Shown piece by piece: positions 15,994 through 24,127 of a stretch of DNA of 64,000 bases. The position numbers were made by a program, and so were the translations under genes. Below the pieces are notes generated by a model. The model searched no databases, had not been told where the DNA came from, and saw only the letters and a program-made list of their open reading frames with translations. Location: the NCBI RefSeq assembly GCF_014268935.2, contig NZ_JABWRJ020000003.1, forward strand, positions 1,107,501-1,171,500. The letters run 5' to 3'. Every line of letters begins with the position of its first letter. The first letter of the stretch is position 1. This DNA comes from Pseudomonas peradeniyensis. Lineage in GTDB: Bacteria > Pseudomonadota > Gammaproteobacteria > Pseudomonadales > Pseudomonadaceae.

Positions 15994-16380
15994 TTAATCG
16001 CTAGAACTCGCCTGATAGCTATCAATGACTTCCTGCGCCGCCCGAAACGCATCGATCGCCGCCGGCACCCCGGCATACACCGCACAATGCAGCAGCGCCT
16101 CGCGGATCTCCTCAACGGTGCAACCGTTGTTAAGCGCCCCGCGTACGTGCCCCTTGAGCTCCTGCGGGCACTTGAGCGCGGTCAGGGTGGCCAGGGTGAT
16201 CAGGCTGCGGGTCTTCAGCGGCAGCCCGTCACGGGCCCAGACACTCCCCCAGGCATGCTCGTTGACGAAGTCCTGCAGCGGTTGGGTGAACGCGGTCGCA
16301 TTGCCCAGGGCGCGATCGACGAAGGCATCGCCCATCACCTGGCGACGAATGCTCTCACCAGTCTGTTTCGTGTCAGCCAT
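15994..16380 (-). CDS. Carboxymuconolactone decarboxylase family protein (PcaC-like)
   Basis: 128-aa protein of the CMD/AhpD fold. It has WGSVWARDGLPLKTRSLITLATLTAL and EALLHCAVYAGVPAAIDAFR, close to the PcaC pattern, including the HC pair of the second motif. PcaC decarboxylates 4-carboxymuconolactone in protocatechuate breakdown. No other pca gene is nearby, so this may be a paralog with another substrate or a peroxidase-like role. It lies 10 bp after the exchanger gene on the same strand. Confidence 0.85.
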   Translation of the reverse strand: MADTKQTGESIRRQVMGDAFVDRALGNATAFTQPLQDFVNEHAWGSVWARDGLPLKTRSLITLATLTALKCPQELKGHVRGALNNGCTVEEIREALLHCAVYAGVPAAIDAFRAAQEVIDSYQASSSD

Positions 16381-16390
16381 GTTGTTTTCC

Positions 16391-17419
16391 TTAGTGTTGG
16401 CGGCGCCAGGCCCGAGCCGTGGTGTACAGCAGCACGACCCCGAGCACGGGCATCACATAGAACAGCATCAATCGTTCAAGGCGTCCGGCCAGCGGCATGC
16501 CGGTGGTGAAGGCCACCACATGCAGCCCGTAGGCCAGGTACAGGCACAGGAACACCAGGCCTTCGGCGCGGGTGACCCGGTAGCCGGAATAGAACACCGG
16601 CAGGCACAGGGCGGCGACACCGAGCATCACTGGCAGGTCGAAGTCCAGGGCGTTGGGTGAGATCGACAAGGGCTCGGGAGTGATCACCGCCGTGAGCCCC
16701 AGCACCGCCAGCAGGTTGAACAGGTTGCTGCCGATCACCGTGCCCACGGCGATCTCCCGTTCGCCGCGCAGGGCCGCGATCAGCGCGGCGGCCAGCTCCG
16801 GCAACGAGGTGCACACGGCCACCACGGTCAGGCCGATGATGCGTTCGGACAGGCCCAGGTCAGTGGCCACCTCGACCACCGCCTCGAGCAGCAGGTGCCC
16901 GGCAAGGCTCAGAAGGCCCAGGCCCACGACGATCTGTAACAGCGCACCGCTCCAGAAGCGCAGCGGGCTGGCATGCAGGGTGCTCGGCGCAGGGTAGGTA
17001 CGGGCGTAGTGGCGTGACTGATGCCAGAGCATGGCCAGGTAAGCCAGCAGGCCGAGCAGCAGCAGGCAGCCTTCCAGGCGCCCCAGTTGGCCGTTGAGCG
17101 CGAGCAGGTACACCAGGGCGCTGGCCAGGATCATCAGCGGGATGTCCAGGCGCACCAGCTGGCGCGACACGCGCAGCGGAATGATCAACGCCGCCAGGCC
17201 GAGAATCACCAGCACGTTGAAGATGTTGCTGCCCACGACACTGCCCAGCGCCACGTCCGGTGCGCCCTGGTAGGCGGCCTGCAGGCTCACGGTCAGCTGT
17301 GGCGCGGTGCTGCCGAAGGCCACCAGGCTCAGGCCGATGATCAGCGGGCGCACATGCAGGCGGCCGGCCAGGCGCAGCGCGGCGCGCACCAGCAGTTCGG
17401 CGCCGATGATCAGCAGCAC
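16391..17419 (-). CDS. Na+/Ca2+ exchanger-family (CaCA) membrane protein
   Basis: Ten-helix antiporter of the YrbG/CaCA family with two alpha repeats. The first reads AFGSTAPQLTVSLQAA then GSVVGSNIFN; the second reads CTSLPELAAALIAA then GTVIGSNLFN. The second has the usual PEL glutamate, but the first has Gln where the ion-binding Glu is expected. The GTG at 17419 gives 342 aa, yet the frame stays open upstream to 17504 with family-like residues (FDLATLPAFSLLQLGLGL) and no ATG, GTG or TTG. An ATT at 17476 behind GGAG may be the true start. Substrate ion uncertain. Confidence 0.82.
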   Translation of the reverse strand: MLLIIGAELLVRAALRLAGRLHVRPLIIGLSLVAFGSTAPQLTVSLQAAYQGAPDVALGSVVGSNIFNVLVILGLAALIIPLRVSRQLVRLDIPLMILASALVYLLALNGQLGRLEGCLLLLGLLAYLAMLWHQSRHYARTYPAPSTLHASPLRFWSGALLQIVVGLGLLSLAGHLLLEAVVEVATDLGLSERIIGLTVVAVCTSLPELAAALIAALRGEREIAVGTVIGSNLFNLLAVLGLTAVITPEPLSISPNALDFDLPVMLGVAALCLPVFYSGYRVTRAEGLVFLCLYLAYGLHVVAFTTGMPLAGRLERLMLFYVMPVLGVVLLYTTARAWRRQH

Positions 17420-17495
17420 GAGGCCCAGGCCCAGTTGCAGCAGGCTGAAGGCGGGGAGGGTGGCCAGGTCGAAAATGGCGAGGGCTCCAGTCAGG

Positions 17496-17870
17496 TCAAT
17501 CGCTCAGACCTTGTACCCGGACTCGCGCGGTTCCGCTACGGAGCATGCCGATTTTTTCTGCGGCGGCGCGTGACAGGTCGATCAGCCGGCCACGGGTATG
17601 CGGGCCGCGGTCGTTGATGCGCACCACGACGCTGCGCTGGTTGGACAGGTTGGTGACCAGTACCCGGCTGCCGAAAGGCAGGCTGCGGTGGGCGGCGGTG
17701 AGGCCGTGCTGGTTGAAGGGTTCGCCGCTGGCGGTGCGTTTGCCGTGGTGGCGGGAGCCGTAGTAGGAGGCGGTGCCGGTCTGGTCGTAGCCGCGTGGGT
17801 CGATGTCATGGCTGGCGCAGCCGGCCAGGAGCGAGAAGAGGGTGAGGGAGGTGATGGCGCGTCTTAGCAA
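17496..17870 (-). CDS. Small RlpA-like double-psi beta-barrel lipoprotein
   Basis: About 124 aa. A TTG start at 17870, with GGAG 8 nt upstream, gives a compact lipoprotein signal LLRRAITSLTLFSLLAGC with lipobox Cys. An in-frame ATG at 17900 adds ten residues but lies on the REP element edge. The rest is a RlpA/DPBB domain: GTASYYGSRHHGKRTASGEP, LPFGSRVLVTNLSN, VVRINDRGPHTRGRLIDLS. RlpA proteins cleave denuded peptidoglycan at the septum. This one has no SPOR domain, so recruitment to the septum would need another route. Confidence 0.85.
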   Translation of the reverse strand: MLRRAITSLTLFSLLAGCASHDIDPRGYDQTGTASYYGSRHHGKRTASGEPFNQHGLTAAHRSLPFGSRVLVTNLSNQRSVVVRINDRGPHTRGRLIDLSRAAAEKIGMLRSGTARVRVQGLSD

Positions 17871-17898
17871 GTCGGATGCTCCGCTGTTGCCGCTGATC

Positions 17899-17950
17899 AT
17901 CGCGGGGCAAGCCCGCTCCCACTGGCGTGGGAGCGGGCTTGCCCCGCGAT
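17899..17950. repeat. REP pair, perfect palindrome
   Basis: ATCGCGGGGCAAGCCCGCTC continuing to CCCAC, then its exact inverse after only 4 bp (TGGC). The 24-bp arms would form a long hairpin between gatB and the rlpA-like gene, directly at the latter's 5' end. Confidence 0.9.
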
Positions 17951-17955
17951 CGGGA

Positions 17956-19401
17956 TCACCCTTCGAGCTTGGCCTTGAGCAATTGGTTCACTTGCCCCGG
18001 GTTGGCCTTGCCTTTAGAGGCCTTCATCGCCTGGCCGACGAAGAAGCCGAACATCTTGCCGCGCTTGGCCTCATCGGCGGCGCGGTACTGTTCGACCTGT
18101 TCGGCGTTGGCGGCGAGCATTTCGTCGAGCATCTTGTCGATTGCGCCGGTGTCGGTGACCTGCTTGAGGCCGCGGCTGGAGATGATGCCGTCGGCATCGC
18201 CTTCACCGGCGGCCATGGCCTCGAACACGGTCTTGGCAATCTTGCCGCTGATAGTGTTGTCGCGGATGCGCAGCAGCATGCCGCCGAGGTGCTCGGCACT
18301 GACCGGCGACTGGTCGATCTCGACACCCAGCTTGTTCAGCAGGCTGCCCAGCTCGACCATGACCCAGTTGGCGGCCAGCTTGGCGTCGCCGCCGATCTTC
18401 ACCACCTGCTCGAAGTAGTCGGCCTGCTCGCGGCTGGAGGCCAGCACGTTGGCGTCGTAGGCCGACAGGCCGTACTGGCTCTGGAAGCGCTCGACCTTCT
18501 GCGGTGGCAGCTCCGGCAGGGCGGCACGCACGCTGTCGAGGAAGCTCGGCTCGATGACCACCGGCAGCAGGTCAGGGTCGGGGAAGTAACGGTAGTCGTT
18601 GGCTTCCTCCTTGCTGCGCATGGAGCGGGTCTCGTCCTTGTTCGGGTCGTACAGGCGGGTTTCCTGCACCACCTTGCCGCCGTCCTCGATCAGGTCGATC
18701 TGGCGCTGGATCTCGCTGTTGATCGCCCGCTCGATGAAGCGGAACGAGTTGACGTTCTTGATCTCGCAGCGGGTGCCGAACTCGGTCTGGCCTTTCGGAC
18801 GGATCGAGACGTTGCAGTCGCAGCGCAGCGAGCCTTCGGCCATGTTGCCGTCGCAGATGCCCAGGTAGCGCACCAGGGCGTGGATGGCCTTGACGTAGGC
18901 CACCGCCTCTTTGGCGCTGCGCATGTCCGGCTCGGAGACGATCTCCAGCAGCGGCGTGCCGGCGCGGTTCAGGTCGATGCCGGTGGCGCCGTTGAAGTCT
19001 TCGTGCAGGCTCTTGCCGGCATCTTCTTCAAGGTGCGCGCGGGTCACGCCGATGCGCTTGATGGTGCCGTCTTCCAGGGCGATGTCCAGGTGGCCCTTGC
19101 CGACGATCGGCAGGTCCATCTGGCTGATCTGGTAGCCCTTGGGCAGGTCGGGGTAGAAGTAGTTCTTGCGCGCGAACACGTTGCGCGGGCCGATCTCGGC
19201 ATCGATCGCCAGGCCGAACATGCACGCCATGCGCACGGCTTCCTGGTTGAGCACCGGCAGCACGCCGGGCATGCCCAGGTCGACCAGGCTGGCCTGGGTG
19301 TTCGGCTCGGAGCCGAAGGTGGTGGCGCTGCCGGAGAAGATCTTCGACTGGGTGGCGAGCTGGGTATGAATCTCCAGCCCGATCACAACTTCCCATTGCA
19401 T
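17956..19401 (-). CDS. gatB: Asp/Glu-tRNA amidotransferase subunit B
   Basis: 481-aa GatB, the tRNA-binding and kinase subunit of GatCAB, which turns Glu-tRNA(Gln) and/or Asp-tRNA(Asn) into the amidated forms. It begins MQWEVVIGLEIHTQLATQSK and carries NYFYPDLPKGYQISQ and EGSLRCDCNVSIRP. The C-terminal tRNA-binding tail ends NPGQVNQLLKAKLEG. It is last in a gatC-gatA-gatB operon, 11 bp after gatA. Confidence 0.97.
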   Translation of the reverse strand: MQWEVVIGLEIHTQLATQSKIFSGSATTFGSEPNTQASLVDLGMPGVLPVLNQEAVRMACMFGLAIDAEIGPRNVFARKNYFYPDLPKGYQISQMDLPIVGKGHLDIALEDGTIKRIGVTRAHLEEDAGKSLHEDFNGATGIDLNRAGTPLLEIVSEPDMRSAKEAVAYVKAIHALVRYLGICDGNMAEGSLRCDCNVSIRPKGQTEFGTRCEIKNVNSFRFIERAINSEIQRQIDLIEDGGKVVQETRLYDPNKDETRSMRSKEEANDYRYFPDPDLLPVVIEPSFLDSVRAALPELPPQKVERFQSQYGLSAYDANVLASSREQADYFEQVVKIGGDAKLAANWVMVELGSLLNKLGVEIDQSPVSAEHLGGMLLRIRDNTISGKIAKTVFEAMAAGEGDADGIISSRGLKQVTDTGAIDKMLDEMLAANAEQVEQYRAADEAKRGKMFGFFVGQAMKASKGKANPGQVNQLLKAKLEG

Positions 19402-19412
19402 GTGTGAACTCC

Positions 19413-20864
19413 TCAGAAGCCGTTGGGGGCGCGGGTGTGCCAGTCGGTGACTTGCTGGTAACGGTGCGCGATGTTGAGCAGGCGGCCTTCCTGGAAGTAC
19501 GGGGCCAGCAGTTGCACGCCCACCGGCAGGCCGTCGACGAAGCCGGCCGGCATCGACAGGCCTGGCAGGCCCGCCAGGTTGGCGGTGATGGTGTAGAGGT
19601 CTTCAAGGTACTCGGCGACCGGGTCGCCGGCCTTGGCACCGATCTTCCAGGCTGGGTTCGGCGTGGTCGGGCCGATGATCACGTCGACCTCCTCGAAGGC
19701 GGCCATGAAGTCGTTCTTGATCAGGCGGCGGATCTGCTGCGCCTTGACGTAGTAGGCGTCGTAGTAGCCGGCCGACAGGGCGTAGGTGCCGACCATGATG
19801 CGGCGCTGCACTTCGGCGCCGAAGCCTTCGCCACGGGAGCGCTTGTACAGGTCGGTGAGGTCCTTGGGATCCTCGCAACGGTAGCCGAAGCGCACGCCGT
19901 CGAAACGCGACAGGTTGGAGGAAGCCTCCGCCGGAGCGATCACGTAGTACGCCGGAATGGCGTGTTGCATGTTCGGCAGGCTGATTTCCTTGACTACCGC
20001 GCCGAGCTTCTCCAGCTCCTTGACGCTGGCCTGGACCAGGTCGGCGATGCGCGGGTCGAGGCCGGCGCCGAAGTATTCCTTCGGCAGGCCGATGCGCAGG
20101 CCTTGCAGCGAGGCGTTCAGGTTGGCGCTGAAATCCGGCACCGGCTCGTCGACCGAGGTCGAGTCCTTGGCGTCGAAGCCGGCCATGCCTTGCAGCAGCA
20201 GGGCGCAGTCCTCGGCGGTGCGGGCCAGCGGGCCGCCCTGGTCGAGGCTCGAGGCGTAGGCGATCATGCCCCAGCGCGACACGCGGCCGTAGGTTGGCTT
20301 GAGGCCGGTGAGGTTGGTCAGCGCCGCCGGCTGGCGGATCGAGCCGCCGGTGTCGGTGCCGGTGGTGGCCGGCAGCAGGCGCGCGGCCACGGCGGCGGCC
20401 GAGCCACCGGACGAGCCGCCCGGCACATGCTCGAGGTTCCATGGGTTCTTCACCGCGCCGTAGTGGCTGGACTCGTTGGCCGAGCCCATGGCGAACTCGT
20501 CCATGTTGGTCTTGCCCAGGGTGACCATGCCGGCCTCGGCCAGCTTGGCGACCACGGTGGCGTCGTACGGTGCGGTGAAGTTGTCGAGCATCTTCGAGCC
20601 GCAGCTGGTGCGCACGCCGTTGGTGCAGAACAGGTCTTTATGGGCGATCGGCGCGCCGAGCAGCGCGCCGGTCTCACCGGCGGCGCGACGGGCGTCGGCG
20701 GCGCGCGCCTGCTCCAGGGCCTGGGTTTCGGTGATGGTGATGAAGCTGTTGAGCTGCGGGTCGAGCTGCTTGATGCGCGACAGCAGGGCGCCGGTCAGTT
20801 CTTCCGAGGAGAACGACTTGTCGGCGAGGCCACGGGCGATCTCGGCCAGAGTAAGTTGATGCAT
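19413..20864 (-). CDS. gatA: Asp/Glu-tRNA amidotransferase subunit A
   Basis: 483-aa amidase-signature enzyme that releases ammonia from glutamine for GatB. The Ser-cisSer-Lys triad is visible: Lys in GAPIAHKDLFCTNGV, cis-Ser and nucleophile Ser in the glycine/serine-rich PGGSSGGSAAAVAA and TDTGGSIRQPA. Length and order match the family. It follows gatC by 15 bp. Confidence 0.97.
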   Translation of the reverse strand: MHQLTLAEIARGLADKSFSSEELTGALLSRIKQLDPQLNSFITITETQALEQARAADARRAAGETGALLGAPIAHKDLFCTNGVRTSCGSKMLDNFTAPYDATVVAKLAEAGMVTLGKTNMDEFAMGSANESSHYGAVKNPWNLEHVPGGSSGGSAAAVAARLLPATTGTDTGGSIRQPAALTNLTGLKPTYGRVSRWGMIAYASSLDQGGPLARTAEDCALLLQGMAGFDAKDSTSVDEPVPDFSANLNASLQGLRIGLPKEYFGAGLDPRIADLVQASVKELEKLGAVVKEISLPNMQHAIPAYYVIAPAEASSNLSRFDGVRFGYRCEDPKDLTDLYKRSRGEGFGAEVQRRIMVGTYALSAGYYDAYYVKAQQIRRLIKNDFMAAFEEVDVIIGPTTPNPAWKIGAKAGDPVAEYLEDLYTITANLAGLPGLSMPAGFVDGLPVGVQLLAPYFQEGRLLNIAHRYQQVTDWHTRAPNGF

Positions 20865-20879
20865 GGCAGGCGCTATCCC

Positions 20880-21167
20880 TTAATCGATGACTTTCGGAAC
20901 CAGGTACAGACCGTTCTCGGTCGACGGAGCGACGGCCTGGTAGCGGTCGCGCTGGTTGCTTTCGGTGACCTGGTCGGGACGCAGGCGCTGGGTGGTCTCC
21001 AGCGGGTGGGCGAGGGGTTCCACGCCGGTGGTGTCGACGGCTTGCATCTGGTCGACCAGCCCGAGAATACTGTTCAAGGCATCGGTGGTGCGTGGCAATT
21101 CGCCTTCATTCAGGCCCAGGCGGGCCAGATGGGCGATCTTTTCCACGTCGGAGCGTTGAAGCGCCAT
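20880..21167 (-). CDS. gatC: Asp/Glu-tRNA amidotransferase subunit C
   Basis: 95-aa linker subunit that wraps around GatA and stabilises the complex. It begins MALQRSDVEKIAHLARLGLN and contains ILGLVDQMQAVDTTGVEPLAH, the standard GatC pattern. The ATG at 21167 with CTGGAGATCCCC upstream is preferred over an extension to 21218. It is the first gene of gatCAB, divergent from mreB. Confidence 0.95.
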   Translation of the reverse strand: MALQRSDVEKIAHLARLGLNEGELPRTTDALNSILGLVDQMQAVDTTGVEPLAHPLETTQRLRPDQVTESNQRDRYQAVAPSTENGLYLVPKVID

Positions 21168-21274
21168 GGGGATCTCCAGGAAAACGACAGACGGAATGAG
21201 TCCGCAAATGAGGAACATGCTGGGATTCTGGCGGTCAAAGGGCCGCGATCATCGGCAGGCATGCTCGGAAAAAC

Positions 21275-21295
21275 AGCCAATTTAACATATTGGCT
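21275..21295. promoter_or_regulatory. Inverted repeat in the gatC-mreB divergent region
   Basis: AGCCAAT-TTAACAT-ATTGGCT: perfect 7-bp arms with an AT-rich 7-bp centre, lying between the two divergent operons and just before the predicted mreB -35. It is an operator candidate for an unknown regulator. Confidence 0.4.
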
Positions 21296-21297
21296 CC

Positions 21298-21326
21298 TTG
21301 CCCAAAATCCCTGCCATTGTTAGAGT
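21298..21326 (+). promoter_or_regulatory. Candidate sigma-70 promoter of mreB
   Basis: TTGCCC (21298-21303) and TAGAGT (21321-21326) with 17 bp spacing, about 45 bp before the mreB ATG. It is read by eye; other -10 choices are possible. Confidence 0.45.
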
Positions 21327-21370
21327 TTGCCGCACTTTTTTACCCACGCTTTCCCCAGGGTCACTTTCCC

Positions 21371-22408
21371 ATGTTCAAGAAACTGCGTGGCATGTTTTCC
21401 AGCGATCTGTCCATCGACCTGGGTACTGCCAACACCCTTATTTACGTGCGTGAGCGCGGTATCGTCCTGAATGAGCCCTCGGTGGTTGCCATCCGTACCC
21501 ACGGCAACCAGAAAAGCGTCGTTGCAGTCGGGACCGAAGCCAAGCGCATGCTGGGCCGTACCCCCGGCAACATCGCGGCCATTCGCCCGATGAAGGACGG
21601 CGTGATCGCCGACTTCAGCGTTTGTGAAAAAATGTTGCAGTACTTCATCAACAAAGTGCACGAAAACAGCTTCCTGCAGCCCAGCCCTCGCGTGCTGATC
21701 TGCGTGCCGTGCAAGTCGACCCAGGTCGAGCGCCGTGCCATCCGTGAGTCGGCCCTTGGCGCCGGTGCCCGCGAAGTGTTCCTGATCGAAGAACCAATGG
21801 CTGCCGCCATCGGTGCCGGCCTGCCGGTCGAAGAGGCCCGCGGCTCGATGGTCGTCGACATCGGTGGTGGTACCACCGAAATCGCCCTGATCTCGCTCAA
21901 CGGCGTGGTCTACGCCGAGTCCGTGCGCGTCGGCGGCGACCGCTTCGACGAAGCCATCGTCACCTACGTGCGCCGCAACTACGGCAGCCTGATCGGCGAA
22001 TCCACCGCCGAGCGCATCAAGCAGGAAATCGGTACCGCCTACCCGGGCGGCGAAGTGCGCGAAGTCGACGTCCGTGGCCGCAACCTGGCCGAAGGCGTAC
22101 CGCGTGCCTTCACCCTGAACTCCAACGAAGTGCTCGAAGCGCTGCAGGAATCTCTGGCGACCATCGTCCAGGCGGTCAAGAGCGCCCTGGAGCAGTCGCC
22201 GCCCGAGCTGGCCTCGGACATCGCCGAGCGTGGCCTGGTGCTGACCGGTGGTGGCGCGCTGCTGCGCGACCTGGACAAGCTGCTGGCCCAGGAAACCGGT
22301 CTGCCGGTGATCGTCGCCGAAGACCCGCTGACCTGTGTCGCCCGCGGCGGTGGTCGTGCGCTGGAGATGATGGACAAGCACGCCATGGACCTGCTCTCCA
22401 GCGAGTGA
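21371..22408 (+). CDS. mreB: Rod-shape actin homolog MreB
   Basis: 345-aa bacterial actin that directs lateral wall synthesis. The ATPase phosphate loops are clear: DLGTANTLIYVRERG at the N-terminus, VVDIGGGTTEIALISLNG, and VLTGGGALLRDLDKLL near the C-terminus. The ATG at 21371 gives the usual MFKKLRGMFSSDLSIDLGTA start. mreC and mreD follow after a structured 161-bp gap. Confidence 0.98.
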   Translation: MFKKLRGMFSSDLSIDLGTANTLIYVRERGIVLNEPSVVAIRTHGNQKSVVAVGTEAKRMLGRTPGNIAAIRPMKDGVIADFSVCEKMLQYFINKVHENSFLQPSPRVLICVPCKSTQVERRAIRESALGAGAREVFLIEEPMAAAIGAGLPVEEARGSMVVDIGGGTTEIALISLNGVVYAESVRVGGDRFDEAIVTYVRRNYGSLIGESTAERIKQEIGTAYPGGEVREVDVRGRNLAEGVPRAFTLNSNEVLEALQESLATIVQAVKSALEQSPPELASDIAERGLVLTGGGALLRDLDKLLAQETGLPVIVAEDPLTCVARGGGRALEMMDKHAMDLLSSE

Positions 22409-22435
22409 TCGCTGTGCAGTAGCATCCTCAGGTTT

Positions 22436-22492
22436 ACAGGTGGCACGCACAGTGCTACCTGTATGCGCTGTGCTGGCGCCCGCCCGGGCGCC
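22436..22492 (+). terminator. Two consecutive hairpins between mreB and mreC
   Basis: ACAGGTGGCAC (22436-22446) pairs with GTGCTACCTGT (22452-22462), 11 bp with one G-T. It is followed by GGCGCCC-GCCC-GGGCGCC (22475-22492) and then GTTTCC. The pair could partly end transcription after mreB, giving more MreB than MreC and MreD. Confidence 0.55.
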
Positions 22493-22569
22493 GTTTCCGT
22501 CAACCCGCAGCAGGCCGGTGCATTGCCCCATGTCCCATGACCTCCTGAGTCGTCCACGAGGAACGGCCC

Positions 22570-23607
22570 ATTAAACCGCTTTTCTCCAAGGGCCCCTCGC
22601 TGGGCGTTCGCCTGCTCGTGCTGGTAGTGATGTCGGTCGCGCTGATGGTGGTCGATTCGCGTTTCGACCTGCTCAAGCCGGTGCGCAGCCAGATGGGCCT
22701 GGTGCTGATGGAATCCTACTGGATCACCGATCTGCCACAGCGCATGTGGCAGGGCGTGGCTGGCCAGTTCGGCAGCCGCACCGAGCTGATCGCCGAGAAC
22801 GAGAAACTCAAGACCGAGGCCCTGCTGTTGCAGGGGCGCCTGCAGAAGCTGGCGGCCCTGACCGAGCAGAACGTGCGCCTGCGCGAGTTGCTCAACTCCT
22901 CGGCGCTGGTCAACGAGAAGGTCGAGGTCGCCGAGCTGATCGGTGTCGACCCCAATCCCTTCACCCACCGCATCCTGATCAACAAGGGCGAGCGCGACGG
23001 CGTGTTCCTCGGCCAGCCGGTGCTCGATGCCCGTGGCCTGATGGGCCAGGTGGTCGAGCTGATGCCATACACCTCGCGGGTGCTGCTGCTCACCGACACC
23101 ACCCACAGTATTCCGGTGCAGGTCAACCGCAACGGCCTGCGCGCCATCGCCAGCGGCACCGGCAACCCGGAGCGCCTCGAACTGCGCCATGTGGCCGACA
23201 CCGCCGACATCAAGGAAGGCGACCTGCTGGTCAGCTCCGGCATGGGTCAGCGCTTCCCGGCCGGTTATCCGGTGGCCACGGTCAACGAAGTGATCCACGA
23301 CTCCGGCCAGCCGTTCGCCATCGTCCGTGCCATCCCGACCGCCGCGCTCAACCGCAGCCGCTACATGCTGCTGGTGTTCAGCGACCGGCGCACCCCGGAA
23401 GAGCGCGCCACCGAGGCGGCGATCGCCCAGGAAGAGGCCGACCGCCAGGGCGCTGGCCACACTCCGCCAGCGGCCACGCCCGCGACACCCGCGCCGGCCC
23501 ATGCCGCGCAGCCCGCGCCTGGCACCGCTCCCGCGGCTGCGCCAACGACGGCCAGCCCGGTGCCGGCGCAACCGGCCGCCGCGCCCGCCCAACCCCGGAG
23601 ACAATAA
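22570..23607 (+). CDS. mreC: Rod-shape protein MreC (apparent ATT start)
   Basis: Bitopic inner-membrane scaffold of the elongasome. The coding sequence IKPLFSKGPSLGVRLLVLVV, including the single transmembrane helix, begins at 22570. The only start-like codon between the in-frame stop (22546-22548) and the helix is ATT, with GAGGA 7 nt upstream. A GTG at 22618 would cut the helix in half. From ATT the product is 345 aa, with a coiled coil (about residues 70-115) and the beta-domain (VAELIGVDPNPFTHRILINKG). The C-terminus is a long Ala/Pro tail common in pseudomonads. It overlaps mreD by 1 bp (TAATG). Confidence 0.9.
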   Translation: MKPLFSKGPSLGVRLLVLVVMSVALMVVDSRFDLLKPVRSQMGLVLMESYWITDLPQRMWQGVAGQFGSRTELIAENEKLKTEALLLQGRLQKLAALTEQNVRLRELLNSSALVNEKVEVAELIGVDPNPFTHRILINKGERDGVFLGQPVLDARGLMGQVVELMPYTSRVLLLTDTTHSIPVQVNRNGLRAIASGTGNPERLELRHVADTADIKEGDLLVSSGMGQRFPAGYPVATVNEVIHDSGQPFAIVRAIPTAALNRSRYMLLVFSDRRTPEERATEAAIAQEEADRQGAGHTPPAATPATPAPAHAAQPAPGTAPAAAPTTASPVPAQPAAAPAQPRRQ

Positions 23608-24095
23608 TGGCCAGCACCCGTAGCAGAAACGGCTGGGCCATCTGGCTGACCTTCGCCATCGGCCTGTTGCTCAGCGTCTCGCCCATGCCGCAGTTCATGG
23701 AAGTGTTCCGGCCTATGTGGCTGGCCCTGCTGCTGGCCTTCTGGACCCTCGCCGTGCCCGGCAAGGTCGGCATGACCACGGCATTCCTGCTCGGCCTGGC
23801 CGAGGATGTGCTGTACGGCACCCTGCTCGGCCAGAATGCCCTGATCCTCACCCTGATCACCTTCCTGGTGCTGTCGTTGCAGCAGCGCCTGCGCATGTTC
23901 CCCATGTGGCAGCAGAGCCTGGTGATCCTGGTGATCTTCGGCATCGCCCAGCTGATCCAGCTGTGGCTGAGCGCGCTCACCGGCAATCGTCTGCCGACCC
24001 TGGCCCTGGTCTGGTCGGCGGTGATCAGCGCCTTGCTCTGGCCCTGGGTGAGTTTCGCCCTGCGCGGCCTGCGCGTTCGCCTGCACATTCACTGA
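23607..24095 (+). CDS. mreD: Rod-shape protein MreD
   Basis: 162-aa polytopic membrane protein with about five helices, starting MASTRSRNGWAIWLTFAIGL. It contains GLAEDVLYGTLLGQNAL, a conserved MreD segment. The start is coupled to the mreC stop (TAATG). It works with MreB, MreC and RodA/PBP2 in wall elongation. Confidence 0.93.
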   Translation: MASTRSRNGWAIWLTFAIGLLLSVSPMPQFMEVFRPMWLALLLAFWTLAVPGKVGMTTAFLLGLAEDVLYGTLLGQNALILTLITFLVLSLQQRLRMFPMWQQSLVILVIFGIAQLIQLWLSALTGNRLPTLALVWSAVISALLWPWVSFALRGLRVRLHIH

Positions 24096-24127
24096 CGACC
24101 CGCCGCCACTGACAGGGAGATGTCCAT

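Noticed and set aside
21168..21218. Longer gatC start at 21218
   Set aside because: Adds 17 hydrophobic residues not found in GatC; the ATG at 21167 has a better ribosome site.
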